Source: Flectobacillus longus (GTDB lineage Bacteria; Bacteroidota; Bacteroidia; Cytophagales; Spirosomataceae). From it: a stretch of DNA of 64,000 nt. Below, one piece after another: positions 9,265 to 18,010 of this stretch. The first letter of the stretch is position 1; every line of letters begins with the position of its first letter. The DNA is taken from positions 126,986-190,985 of the forward strand of contig NZ_JASHIC010000012.1 in NCBI RefSeq assembly GCF_030056705.1. Reading direction: 5' to 3'. The position numbers and the translations under genes were made by a program. The notes beneath the pieces are model-generated. The model was not told where the DNA came from. It did no database searches and worked only from the letters and a program-made list of their open reading frames with translations.

Positions 9265-9489
9265 ATGGAAACCAACTACATGCCCTTACATATCACTCGC
9301 CTTTGGAAGAATATTGCTGGTCAAGGTTCAAGAAGAAAAAGGAATCGTTTTAGGGAAATGTATAAACTTCATTTGGGAATCACTTCTGATGAATACTTCT
9401 ACCAAATCATGCGTGGAGAAGTAAAAATTCCAGAACCCGATATTCAATATTGTGAAACTTTAATTCGAAATATTAAACAACAGCGATAG
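9265..9489 (+). CDS. Small basic protein of unknown function upstream of a serine hydrolase
   Basis: The reading frame encodes 74 residues (69 if the ATG at 9280 is used, which the promoter position favours). It is rich in Arg/Lys in the middle (GSRRKRNRFREMY) and ends four bases before the serine hydrolase start, so the two are probably cotranscribed. There is no signal peptide or membrane helix. The segment LGITSDEYFYQIMRGEVKIPE could form a helix-turn-helix-like fold, as in small regulators, but I do not recognise a family. The overlapping frame from 9209 is a shadow. Confidence 0.5.
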   Translation: METNYMPLHITRLWKNIAGQGSRRKRNRFREMYKLHLGITSDEYFYQIMRGEVKIPEPDIQYCETLIRNIKQQR

Positions 9490-9492
9490 CCT

Positions 9493-10590
9493 ATGAGATT
9501 CATTCTACTTCTATGTTTTTTATTTACTCAAAATATCTTGGGTCAATCTTTAAAAAAAAGTTTGGATTCTACCATTTCGAAACACTTTGAAGGAAAAGAA
9601 GTGGGGGGGGCATTCTTGATTATTGAAAACAATAAAGTGCTTTATGAAAAAGGATTTGGTTTGGCTGATTTATCTCAAAAACTCGCCAATACACCTTTTA
9701 CCAATTTTCGACTAGCTTCGATGTCAAAACAGTTTACAGCTGGAGCCATTGTTTTATTAGAAAAAAAAGGCTTGATAAGTTATGAGGACAAACTCAGTAA
9801 ATTTTTTCCGCAATTTGATGGAGTAGTTTCTAATCGTATCAAAATCAAACACCTTCTTACTCATAGTTCTGGTATTTTAGATTATGAAAGTTTAATTCCT
9901 CCCAATCGTCAAATGCAAATTAAAGATGCAGACGTGGTGAGTTTATTGGCGACAGAAAACAAACTTTACTTTGAGCCTGGTACAGAATTTAGATATAGCA
10001 ATTCTGGTTTTTGTTTATTGGCACAAATTATTGAAGTGACGACTGGAATTCCTTTTGATTTATTTGTTACAGAAAATATTTTCAAACCTCTCAAGCTCAA
10101 AAATACCTATTACTATAATGTTCATTCCAAAATGCCTCTTCGTGCGTTGGGATACGCCCTCAACCCAAGCAATCAAGTGATAGGTGCCGACCAAAGCGTC
10201 ACAAGTGCTACCAAAGGTGATGGTTGTATTTATACCAACTTAAGAGATTTTCAACTTTGGAATGAATCTTTGGTCAATAATACCCTATTTAATTTATTTG
10301 AAGAACTACAAAAAGTACAAAGCAATACTATTCCCAATAGCCCTTTAAAATATGGTTTAGGTTGGTTTTTTACACAACAAGATAAAAATTGGGAACTCTA
10401 TCATTCGGGTAGTACTTCAGGCTTTAGTAATGGTGTACTCTGGTTACCTCAGAAAAAATTTCTGATGGTATATCTAACTAATTTGGCTGACAATCATGTT
10501 ATTGAAGAAAAAATTATGCAAGTCCTTAAAGTTCATAAAGTTTTAAACTACACCTTTGATTTTCGTAAAGCACTTTCTCTCACTAGATAA
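9493..10590 (+). CDS. Secreted serine hydrolase (class C beta-lactamase / penicillin-binding protein fold)
   Basis: The 365-residue exported protein has a signal peptide ending near GQS at residue 19. The three active-site motifs of the beta-lactamase family PF00144 are present: SMSK (Ser76-Lys79), YSN (Tyr168-Asn170) and HSG (His304-Gly306, the KTG equivalent). Members include D-aminopeptidases, esterases and true class C enzymes; HSG rather than KTG speaks against a classical beta-lactamase. A run of eight G lies in the codons for residues 37-40. It converges on the AraC gene with only four bases between the stops. Confidence 0.85.
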   Translation: MRFILLLCFLFTQNILGQSLKKSLDSTISKHFEGKEVGGAFLIIENNKVLYEKGFGLADLSQKLANTPFTNFRLASMSKQFTAGAIVLLEKKGLISYEDKLSKFFPQFDGVVSNRIKIKHLLTHSSGILDYESLIPPNRQMQIKDADVVSLLATENKLYFEPGTEFRYSNSGFCLLAQIIEVTTGIPFDLFVTENIFKPLKLKNTYYYNVHSKMPLRALGYALNPSNQVIGADQSVTSATKGDGCIYTNLRDFQLWNESLVNNTLFNLFEELQKVQSNTIPNSPLKYGLGWFFTQQDKNWELYHSGSTSGFSNGVLWLPQKKFLMVYLTNLADNHVIEEKIMQVLKVHKVLNYTFDFRKALSLTR

Positions 10591-10594
10591 AAAC

Positions 10595-11440
10595 TTATTT
10601 TTGTAATACAAACTGTGAAGGTTGTACATGTTTCAGCTTTTTGAACACACGTCCAAAATAGGATACATTATTAAATCCGCTTTCAAAACAAGCATCGGCT
10701 ACCGTACGCCCTTCATTGAGTAATTTACAAGCATAATTCACTCTGTATTCATTCACGAAATCGGTAAAAGTTTGATTGAGATTTTTCTTAAAATAATTAC
10801 AAAAAGCAGGTACAGTCAAATTAGCTAATTCGGCTACTTTTTGAATTTCTATTTCGGCAGTAAAATTTTCTTCAACAAACTGATATATTTTACGTAATCG
10901 TAACTGGTCTCGCATACCAAAATCGTACCTAGTTTCTCTTTTATTCAATAGTTCAAATTCTTGTGAATTAGCCAAAAACTCTAATAAACTCAACAAATAA
11001 ACCATACGCTGAAAGGGTGGTATCTCATTTATTTTTCGAAGCTCGTCCGAAACTATCTGTTTGGTTAGTCCTTCAAATTTGATACCTTGCAATCCACGTT
11101 CAAATAACTTTTTGATATTTTTCATTTCAGGTTTATGCAAAAACTCCTCTCCTAAAAAATCAGGCATAAACTGTATCACGACTTCCTGATGCTCACCAAT
11201 TGCACCAAAACCAAAGCCTCCATGGGGTACATTTGAGCCAATCAACACTAAATCCCCTTCCTGATAATAACTTAAATGGTTACCCACATGACGACGACCA
11301 TTTCCGCCATATACACAAACAATTTCGATTTCGGGATGGTAATGATAGTCCCATGCAAAATCTTCTGCTTTTACTTTTTGATGTAATATTCTGAATGAAC
11401 TCCCTTCATCTGCCTGTATTCTTTCGTAGCCTGTCTTCAT
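10595..11440 (-). CDS. AraC-family transcriptional regulator with N-terminal cupin sensor domain
   Basis: About 282 residues when started at 11440 (MKTGYERI); the upstream frame to 11530 looks like leader sequence. The N-terminal half has cupin features (HQKVKAEDFAWDYHYHPEIE, then GDLVLIGSNVPHG), as in sugar-sensing AraC regulators. The C-terminal ~100 residues carry two helix-turn-helix motifs, with the typical VADACFESGFNNVSYFGRVFKK of AraC proteins. It is divergent from the transporter-trehalase operon, so regulation of that operon, perhaps in response to trehalose or its breakdown products, is the natural inference. Confidence 0.88.
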   Translation of the reverse strand: MKTGYERIQADEGSSFRILHQKVKAEDFAWDYHYHPEIEIVCVYGGNGRRHVGNHLSYYQEGDLVLIGSNVPHGGFGFGAIGEHQEVVIQFMPDFLGEEFLHKPEMKNIKKLFERGLQGIKFEGLTKQIVSDELRKINEIPPFQRMVYLLSLLEFLANSQEFELLNKRETRYDFGMRDQLRLRKIYQFVEENFTAEIEIQKVAELANLTVPAFCNYFKKNLNQTFTDFVNEYRVNYACKLLNEGRTVADACFESGFNNVSYFGRVFKKLKHVQPSQFVLQK

Positions 11441-11652
11441 TGGTTTAGTATTAATTTTTACAGAAAATTCATTTTTCATTCTTAAAGCACTCATTACCAA
11501 AGCATAATGCAATAATATATCTACTATCAAAGAAGAATATATCCATTCAATAAAACCTAGTTATTCACCATTTCTCAAAATTATATATAAAAATATTAAT
11601 ACAGTACTAATAGTGCGTAATAAAAGAGTAGTTATAGGCTAATTATTCAAGC

Positions 11653-11660
11653 TAAATTTG
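11653..11660 (+). promoter_or_regulatory. Bacteroidota -7 promoter box of the transporter-trehalase operon
   Basis: TAAATTTG matches TAnnTTTG and lies 79 bases before the transporter start. It implies a leader of about 75 bases that contains a terminator-like hairpin. Confidence 0.5.
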
Positions 11661-11693
11661 TACGTCATTAACCATTTATATAATTTATCTAAG

Positions 11694-11720
11694 AAAGCGG
11701 ATTCACAGTCCGCTTTTATT
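11694..11720 (+). promoter_or_regulatory. Terminator-like hairpin in the leader of the transporter-trehalase operon (possible attenuator)
   Basis: AAAGCGGA, a 7-base loop, and TCCGCTTT are followed by TATTT. The upstream gene is on the other strand, so this cannot be its terminator. It sits between the promoter box and the ATG at 11739, where a conditional terminator would act. A small reading frame (from 11658) runs through it. Confidence 0.5.
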
Positions 11721-11738
11721 TCTCAATCAAAACGACTA

Positions 11739-13001
11739 ATGGCTCACTGGCGACTCAAACTCTCTCTGTTTATTAACTACTTCTTATTTGCGATGCTACT
11801 CAACAGTGTGGGTACGGTAATTTTGCAGGTACAATCTACCTATCAAATTTCCGAATCCTCTGCTGGTATTTTAGAAGCTTTCAAGGATTTGAGTATCGCA
11901 ATTATGTCATTTGTAATGGCCTCTTTTATTGGTCAATTGGGTTACAAAAAGGCTATGTTATTGGCTTTAGCATTAGTTGCAGGAGCAAGTATTGCGATGC
12001 CACTGATGAATACTTTTTGGATGACAAAATTATTATTTGCCACTGTAGGTATTTCATTCGCCTTAATTAAGGTTTCGGTATATGCCACTATTGGTTTGGT
12101 GACAAAAGATGAGGGAGAACATATCAGTTTTATGAACTTCATCGAATCTTTTTTCATGATTGGAATTTTACTTGGCAACTTCATTTTTAGCCTTTTTATA
12201 GATGATACCAATCCTGAGTTAAGCTCATGGACACAAGTCTATTATTGGTTAGCAGGCTTAGCCATTATTGCTTTTTTGCTATTATATACAACCACGGTTT
12301 CCGAAGCAACAAGCAGTGGTTCTCAAAACGAGGCAAGTTCTTTTGGCGAAATGTTTCGATTGGCAATTGTACCTGTGGTATTAGTGTTTGTTGCTAGTGC
12401 ATTTATCTATGTACTTATCGAACAGAGTATCATGAGTTGGCTACCAACATTTAACAATAAAGTACTTCATTTGCCAGCGACCCTAAGTGTTCAGATGGCG
12501 AGTATTCTTACAGCTTCGGCAGCATTGGGACGTTTTTTAGCAGGGATTTTATTAAGAAAATTTCCTTGGTTATTGGTTTTAACTATTTGTATCATAGCAG
12601 CAGGTAGCCTCGTGATTTTAGCATTGCCTCTTGCACAAAACTTAGGAAATGAAGCTATCACAGGTTGGGGAAATGCGCCTTTAGTGGCATTTGTTTTTCC
12701 ACTGATTGGTTTTTTAATAGCACCTATCTATCCTGCTATCAATTCTATTATTCTAAGTACCTTACCACAAAAACAACACGGGCTTATGTCTGGCCTTATT
12801 GTAATTTTCTCGGCACTTGGCGGTACAACTGGTTCTTTTATTACTGGACATATCTTCGAGGCCTTTGGAGGTCAGACAGCCTTTTACTTTTCACTTATTC
12901 CAATGGGAATACTGATTACATTACTATTTTTCTTCAAACGAATACAAGCACGCTATCAAAGTTCACCCATTGATTTTGGTAAAAGTAGCGGTGGACATTA
13001 A
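11739..13001 (+). CDS. MFS transporter, probable trehalose or glucoside permease
   Basis: About 420 residues with twelve predicted membrane helices in the major facilitator layout, a central cytoplasmic loop (SEATSSGSQNEASSFGEMF), and a C-terminal tail. The start at 11739 is preferred over 11658 because the latter would place a hairpin terminator inside the coding region and give a non-membrane N-terminus. The trehalase gene begins 28 bases after its stop, so the pair most likely takes up and splits trehalose in the cytoplasm. The substrate is inferred from context only. Confidence 0.85.
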   Translation: MAHWRLKLSLFINYFLFAMLLNSVGTVILQVQSTYQISESSAGILEAFKDLSIAIMSFVMASFIGQLGYKKAMLLALALVAGASIAMPLMNTFWMTKLLFATVGISFALIKVSVYATIGLVTKDEGEHISFMNFIESFFMIGILLGNFIFSLFIDDTNPELSSWTQVYYWLAGLAIIAFLLLYTTTVSEATSSGSQNEASSFGEMFRLAIVPVVLVFVASAFIYVLIEQSIMSWLPTFNNKVLHLPATLSVQMASILTASAALGRFLAGILLRKFPWLLVLTICIIAAGSLVILALPLAQNLGNEAITGWGNAPLVAFVFPLIGFLIAPIYPAINSIILSTLPQKQHGLMSGLIVIFSALGGTTGSFITGHIFEAFGGQTAFYFSLIPMGILITLLFFFKRIQARYQSSPIDFGKSSGGH

Positions 13002-13028
13002 CCATTTTTTATAAACAATACCTTTAAA

Positions 13029-14531
13029 ATGAATACGCACGCAGAGTATCTAGAGTTAAGTGCGTTCGAAGAGTTATTCGAAGACGTGCAATTAAGTGGG
13101 ATTTTTCCTGATTCCAAAACTTTTAATGATTGTATTCCTCGGTTCAATAAAGATCAAATTTTAGAAGCATACCGAGACCACAAACTATCGTTACAATTTG
13201 ATTTAAAACAATTTATTGAGCATAATTTTTTCCTAACCCCTCAAAAAGCAACTGAGTACACTAGTGATTCCGAAAAGCCTATCGAACAACACATAGATGG
13301 GCTTTGGTCGGTTCTTACACGACAACCCGACCAAGTGGGAGGGTCTTTAATTCCTTTACCTTACCCTTATATCGTTCCTGGTGGACGTTTTCAAGAGATA
13401 TACTACTGGGATTCATATTTTACCATGTTAGGACTTTCTGTAAGCGGTCGTTTTGATTTGATAGAAAATATGGTAGATAATTTTTCATTTCTCATCAAAA
13501 CTTTAGGGCATATTCCGAATGGTAATCGGGCCTACTATATAAGTCGCTCACAACCACCTTTTTTCACCTTAATGGTAGAGCTACTACAAGAAGACTCTCA
13601 TGACGATTTGTACTTAAAGTATTTGTCTTCTATAGAAAAGGAATATAATTTCTGGATGGAAGGGTTTGACTCTTTGACAAATGAGTGGCAGGCACACCGC
13701 CGTGTCGTAAGAGGACCTAAAGGAGCGATTTTGAATCGTTATTATGATGATTTGGACACTCCACGACCAGAAGCTTACAAAGAGGATATCGAAATAGCAC
13801 ATGCCTCTTTTAGAAAATCTTCGGAAGTGTACCGAGATCTCCGTGCTGCCGCCGAGTCTGGTTGGGATTTTAGTAGCAGATGGCTAGCTGATGGAAAGCA
13901 TTTGGAACAAATCATTACAACTCAAATCATTCCTATTGACTTAAATTGTTTGCTTTATCATATTGAAATAGTTCTTGAACAAACTTATCAAAAATTAGGT
14001 GATTTAGAGCAACAAGAAAAATATAGTATTCGAGCTCAAAATCGTAGAAATGCCATTTTGGAATTATGCTGGAACCAAGAAAAACAACTCTTTTTTGATT
14101 ACAATTTCTATCAACAAACACAAACACAGGTAGAATCTTTGGCAAGTGCTTTTCCACTTTTCTTTAGAATAGCTACTCAAGACCAAGCTTCAGTCATGGC
14201 ATCTAGTTTGGAAATAAAGTTTTTAAAAGATGGTGGACTTGTAACAACAACTTTACTCACTGGACAGCAATGGGATTCGCCAAATGGTTGGGCTCCACTT
14301 CAGTGGATTGCCTACAAAGGTCTTAGAGTGTATAGGTACGATGCTTTAGCATCAAAAATTCGAGAAGCTTGGCTTCGTACCAATCAAAAAGTATATACGC
14401 AAACAGGTAAAATGACTGAAAAGTACAATGTCGTAAATACTACATTACTTGGTGGTGGTGGCGAATACCCCAATCAAGATGGTTTTGGTTGGACCAACGG
14501 AGTATTCCTAAAACTTCTCAATGACATTTAA
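13029..14531 (+). CDS. Cytoplasmic trehalase, glycoside hydrolase family 37
   Basis: The 500-residue enzyme hydrolyses alpha,alpha-trehalose to two glucose. Both family signatures are present: PGGRFQEIYYWDSY around residues 118-131 and QWDSPNGWAPLQW near residue 415. The catalytic acid is probably Asp280 in ESGWDFSSRW and the base Glu464 in TEKYNV, by analogy with E. coli TreA. The glycine-rich GGGGEYPNQDGFGWTNG follows. There is no signal peptide, so the enzyme is cytoplasmic like TreF, in keeping with the permease gene directly upstream. A strong terminator follows immediately. Confidence 0.95.
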   Translation: MNTHAEYLELSAFEELFEDVQLSGIFPDSKTFNDCIPRFNKDQILEAYRDHKLSLQFDLKQFIEHNFFLTPQKATEYTSDSEKPIEQHIDGLWSVLTRQPDQVGGSLIPLPYPYIVPGGRFQEIYYWDSYFTMLGLSVSGRFDLIENMVDNFSFLIKTLGHIPNGNRAYYISRSQPPFFTLMVELLQEDSHDDLYLKYLSSIEKEYNFWMEGFDSLTNEWQAHRRVVRGPKGAILNRYYDDLDTPRPEAYKEDIEIAHASFRKSSEVYRDLRAAAESGWDFSSRWLADGKHLEQIITTQIIPIDLNCLLYHIEIVLEQTYQKLGDLEQQEKYSIRAQNRRNAILELCWNQEKQLFFDYNFYQQTQTQVESLASAFPLFFRIATQDQASVMASSLEIKFLKDGGLVTTTLLTGQQWDSPNGWAPLQWIAYKGLRVYRYDALASKIREAWLRTNQKVYTQTGKMTEKYNVVNTTLLGGGGEYPNQDGFGWTNGVFLKLLNDI

Positions 14532-14572
14532 AAAGCAAAAGCCTCGTTCTAATCGCGAGGCTTTTGCTTTTT
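14530..14572 (+). terminator. Terminator of the transporter-trehalase operon
   Basis: Seventeen-base complementary arms (AAAAAGCAAAAGCCTCG and its complement) with a 9-base loop and a terminal T-run overlap the trehalase stop codon. Confidence 0.9.
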
Positions 14573-14773
14573 ACCGTTTACAAAATTTTCAATAATAGAA
14601 AAGTCTATACAACGTTGGTTTAAGAGAAAGATAAATCTTTATAATCAAAGATTTTTGAATAAACATTCTTGTAGTTGTAATCTGAAACCCTTTACAAAAT
14701 CAAAAACTTTTTGCTTGTTTCTTTGTCAAGAAAGTCACTATTTGCAAATTGGAAAAACTTTAAAACTTTAAAA

Positions 14774-15727
14774 ATGAAAAAAGTACTATTTATTGGTAGT
14801 ATTTTGCTACTATCTGTAACCACATTCGCTCAGAAAAAGAAAACTCCTAAAAAAGGCAATTCCAAAACCACTGTTGCTGTAGACTCAACCAATTTATTAA
14901 ATGTAAACCCGCTGAAGCCAAGTCAATCTCAATCGGAAGATTATATCACGGCGAGCCTTATTTCGAAGGATTTGTCTTCGAATAAAAATGGGCAAAAGCA
15001 ATACTATGACTCTTACAAAATTACGTTACATGCTGGTGAAGAAATGATTATCGAACACCAATCAAGTGATTTTAGAGTTATGTTAGGACTCAAAAGCCCC
15101 AACAAGTCAGTCAATACTGAATTTAGTTATGATGCTAATCCTTTTAGTGGAAATAGCTTCAATAAATTTCATTTTACTGCTCCTACAACAGGCACATATA
15201 CGTTACTAGCTACTTCGATGGACGCTGGTCAGGTAGGACGTTATTCGATTCGAAAAACAATCTATGCTCCCAACGCTCTAGAATCAAAGGTAGATGCAAC
15301 ACTTTCTAAAAACTTTAAAGCTTTGTTAACTTCAAAGAAAGTAAAATTTAAAGATATTTTAGAAGAGAAAATTAAAGTGGCTCGTAAAGAAAAAGCAATG
15401 GATAAAGCTACAGGTCAAGATAAATATAATACAAAAGCCGAGCTGATTCCGGGCAAATCTGGGATAGTAGTTCTAGAGAACGAAGGTATGAATGCTAGTT
15501 ATAAATCCGTTCTCTGGGAGTCGGAAAATGAAGACGAAGTAAAAAGTCAGTTTCAACAATTAGTAAAACAATTCCAGATTTTAACAAGAAGTTGGCTTGA
15601 ACAGCCATCAACTGATTTAAGTTATAGTGCTTCTACCGACCAAGATATTGTTTCATTGAGTATTAGCACAACAGAAGATAAAAAGAAGAAAAAGAAATTA
15701 TACCAGCTTAATTTTAGTCTAAACTAG
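14774..15727 (+). CDS. Secreted protein of unknown function with a PPC-like beta domain
   Basis: About 317 residues. A signal peptide (MKKVLFIGSILLLSVTTFAQ) is followed by a Lys-rich linker. Residues about 55-170 resemble bacterial pre-peptidase C-terminal (PPC) domains: YDSYKITLHAGEEMIIEHQS, then FHFTAPTTGTYTLLATS. The C-terminal half (about 175-317) is unrecognised and ends in a Lys-rich stretch and a beta-strand (YQLNFSLN). The start at 14774 is set by the signal peptide. It is monocistronic, with its own terminator. The function is not known to me. Confidence 0.7.
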   Translation: MKKVLFIGSILLLSVTTFAQKKKTPKKGNSKTTVAVDSTNLLNVNPLKPSQSQSEDYITASLISKDLSSNKNGQKQYYDSYKITLHAGEEMIIEHQSSDFRVMLGLKSPNKSVNTEFSYDANPFSGNSFNKFHFTAPTTGTYTLLATSMDAGQVGRYSIRKTIYAPNALESKVDATLSKNFKALLTSKKVKFKDILEEKIKVARKEKAMDKATGQDKYNTKAELIPGKSGIVVLENEGMNASYKSVLWESENEDEVKSQFQQLVKQFQILTRSWLEQPSTDLSYSASTDQDIVSLSISTTEDKKKKKKLYQLNFSLN

Positions 15728-15767
15728 TCATAATAAGCACTTTAAAACTTCTTCAAATGAGCTAAAT

Positions 15768-15797
15768 AAAAAAAGGTAGAAAATTCTACCTTTTTTT
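15768..15797 (+). terminator. Rho-independent terminator
   Basis: A 14-base perfect stem (AAAAAAAGGTAGAA with its complement) with a two-base loop and seven T. Confidence 0.85.
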
Positions 15798-15855
15798 ATT
15801 TATAAGAAATCCAAAATACATAAACAATCGTATATCTGTTAAACAGGAGCTAATA

Positions 15856-16116
15856 ATGATAAATACCATTTTGTTTTGGGTCTGGCTTGCATGGAGTTTA
15901 CCCATGAGTATCTATAGAAGTCAATTCAGAAAAATAGTTTACCAAGACAATCATTGGAGTATCAATATTAAACCTTACTTTTTAAAAGAGCTAAAGGGAT
16001 TATTCGGTAATATCTATCCCAACAACCCAGAGTATATTCACAAAAGAAACTTTTATCGATTTTATTTAATGATATATATCATTTTAGGAACAGGGTATTT
16101 TTTGAGCAAAACCTAA
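15856..16116 (+). CDS. Small two-helix membrane protein of unknown function
   Basis: The 86-residue frame has one hydrophobic helix at the N-terminus (residues 3-18) and one at the C-terminus (about 66-83), separated by a polar stretch containing YPNNPEYIHKRNFYRFY. An AGGAG-like ribosome site lies about 10 bases before the ATG at 15856. No family is recognised. A weak hairpin (AAAGCCCGA, then TCGAGCTTT, one mismatch, around 16131-16157) follows and may end the transcript. Confidence 0.55.
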   Translation: MINTILFWVWLAWSLPMSIYRSQFRKIVYQDNHWSINIKPYFLKELKGLFGNIYPNNPEYIHKRNFYRFYLMIYIILGTGYFLSKT

Positions 16117-16472
16117 TAAATACAAACAAAAAAGCCCGACACTACGAGCATCGAGCTTTCTGAATTATAATCCTTACTTTGTTTATTTTTAGTACTTTAT
16201 ATAAAAAAATTATATTCCTTGATAAAACAGTGACAGAGCTCATAAAAATGCTGACTCTCTCACTAATTGCTATTATTTACGATGCAATATACTAAATAAC
16301 TATGAAATAAAAATAATTACCTATAAAATTTCTAGATACACTCTTCTTTATGTTTTTTAAACTATCATAGAAAAATCATGCTACATGCAGAATTATTGGT
16401 AGAATATGACATATATCTCTAATTTATACGTCTAAATACACTTATTACTACTCCATATCCTAAAGCTAGAAT
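16117..16472. other. AT-rich intergenic stretch without recognised gene
   Basis: Apart from the weak hairpin at about 16131-16157 I see no coding frame with gene-like composition, no promoter box and no RNA motif here. The trmD terminator follows at its right edge. Confidence 0.5.
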
Positions 16473-16524
16473 CAAAAAAACATGCTTCTTGTTAATATTT
16501 ATCTAATTGACATTAACAAGAAGC
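16473..16524 (-). terminator. Terminator of the rimM-trmD transcript
   Basis: Thirteen-base complementary arms (GCTTCTTGTTAAT at 16484-16496 and its complement at 16512-16524) are followed, on the minus strand, by a run of seven T. It lies about 115 bases behind the trmD stop. Confidence 0.8.
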
Positions 16525-16637
16525 TATACAGATAGGTATAATTACGCACGATTGGAGATTGGAAGTCAATTTTATTACTTTTAAGTAACAATGACGTTAT
16601 ATTTATAGCAATAGTCGTGCTAAACTTTTTGGGGTAA

Positions 16638-17324
16638 TTAAAAAACCGAATCATCCAATAAATCAGGGCGACGCTGTTTGGTTCTCTCAATGGCTTGTTC
16701 AAAACGCCATTCAATAATTTTTGCTTCATGACCCGACAATAATATTTCTGGAATCTGATGGCCTTCAAATTCTGCTGGTCGAGTATATACTGGAGGAGCT
16801 AATAAATTGTCTTGAAATGAATCTGTAAGTGCCGAAGTTTCATCATTCAATACTCCAGGAATCAAGCGAATAATGGCATCAGCACAAACTGCTGCTGCTA
16901 ATTCACCTCCCGAAAGCACAAAATCACCAATAGAAATCTCCTTAGTTACAAACAAATCTCTCACACGTTGATCAACACCTTTATAATGTCCGCACAGGAA
17001 AATCATATTACCTTTTAACGAAAGTGTATTGGCAATACGCTGATTAAAGGGTTCGCCATCGGGTGTCATATAAATTACCTCATCGTAAGTTCTTTGGCTT
17101 TGTAAATGACGAATACATCTTGCAATTGGCTCGATACTTAACACCATACCTGCTCCACCCCCAAAAGCATAATCATCTACTTGACGATGCTTACTTAATG
17201 AATAATCTCGTAGGTCGTGTAATACCACTTCTACGTGCCCAGCCTCAGCACCTCTTTTGATAATAGAATGAGCAAAAAAGCTTTCCATTAACTTGGGTAC
17301 AACCGAAATAATATCAATACGCAT
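16638..17324 (-). CDS. trmD: tRNA (guanine37-N1)-methyltransferase
   Basis: The 228-residue SPOUT-fold enzyme methylates G37 of tRNAs reading codons that begin with C, preventing frameshifts. Typical segments are the [10 protein letters not shown] start, [25 protein letters not shown], and [12 protein letters not shown] followed by RLIPGVLN, which form the knotted SAM site and the domain junction. Length is normal. It lies 18 bases behind rimM, as in most bacteria. The minus-strand frame at 16499-16768 overlapping its 3' end is a shadow. Confidence 0.96.
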   Translation of the reverse strand: MRIDIISVVPKLMESFFAHSIIKRGAEAGHVEVVLHDLRDYSLSKHRQVDDYAFGGGAGMVLSIEPIARCIRHLQSQRTYDEVIYMTPDGEPFNQRIANTLSLKGNMIFLCGHYKGVDQRVRDLFVTKEISIGDFVLSGGELAAAVCADAIIRLIPGVLNDETSALTDSFQDNLLAPPVYTRPAEFEGHQIPEILLSGHEAKIIEWRFEQAIERTKQRRPDLLDDSVF

Positions 17325-17342
17325 GATTAGTAAGAGTTTGGG

Positions 17343-17870
17343 TTAGTCATTCAAATACACATCCAACAAGCCTTCTGGAAGATTTACTTGTAATGTTTGT
17401 GCTTCTTTATCAGCGCCTAAAACAATTTCTGGGTCTACAGGAATTAGCACTTCTTTGTTTTGATAAGACATTACTAACAAATCTTGTGCTTGCATAGCAT
17501 AAACTGTCTGCACCAAACCAAGAGGACCGAGTTTTTCGTCAATTACCTGAAACCCGATTACTTCATGATAATAGAATTGCTCGCCTTCAAGTTCTGGCAA
17601 TATCTCTAATGGCAAAAATGCTTGAAGGTTCAACAACTCTTCAGCTTTTTCGAAAGTATCACAATCTTCAAATTTTACGATAGCACGATTACCTCTCAAT
17701 TGGTAGGAATCCATAAAGAAAGGTACTAATTCACCTCTTACTTCAAGAAATACGCTATCCATTTCCTCATAATCTTCGGGAAAGTCAACGTCTAGCCACA
17801 AAATAACTTCTCCTTTTACTCCGTGAGTTTTGGTAATTTTACCTAATTCAAAACAATCTTCTTTAGTCAT
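17343..17870 (-). CDS. rimM: 16S rRNA processing protein RimM
   Basis: The 175-residue protein has the N-terminal RimM beta-barrel (FELGKITKTHGVKGEVILWLD) and the PRC-barrel C-terminal domain (VIDEKLGPLGLVQTVYAMQAQDLLVM ... VLIPVDPEIV). It assists maturation of the 30S head and binds ribosomal protein S19. It lies between rpsP and trmD in the conserved order. A strong hairpin stands between it and rpsP, so it is probably expressed at a lower level by read-through. Confidence 0.95.
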   Translation of the reverse strand: MTKEDCFELGKITKTHGVKGEVILWLDVDFPEDYEEMDSVFLEVRGELVPFFMDSYQLRGNRAIVKFEDCDTFEKAEELLNLQAFLPLEILPELEGEQFYYHEVIGFQVIDEKLGPLGLVQTVYAMQAQDLLVMSYQNKEVLIPVDPEIVLGADKEAQTLQVNLPEGLLDVYLND

Positions 17871-17939
17871 TGTCGTATTTTATAGTAGGGCTAACTCGTG
17901 CAAACTTTAAGTTTATCGTTAGCTTTATAATCAGTATAA

Positions 17940-17986
17940 ACAAAAAAATGATACAAATCTAGAAAAATAATAGATTTGTATCATTT
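17940..17986 (-). terminator. Strong hairpin terminator between rpsP and rimM
   Basis: Perfect 16-base arms (AAATGATACAAATCTA at 17946-17961, complement at 17971-17986) with a 9-base loop and, on the minus strand, a run of seven T after the stem. It would uncouple abundant rpsP mRNA from rimM-trmD. Confidence 0.8.
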
Positions 17987-18010
17987 AATATAGGTAATGT
18001 CTTTTGAGAA

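Noticed and set aside
16499-16768. 89-codon minus-strand frame overlapping the end of trmD
   Set aside because: It runs out of frame through trmD and across its terminator hairpin; no start context or family likeness.
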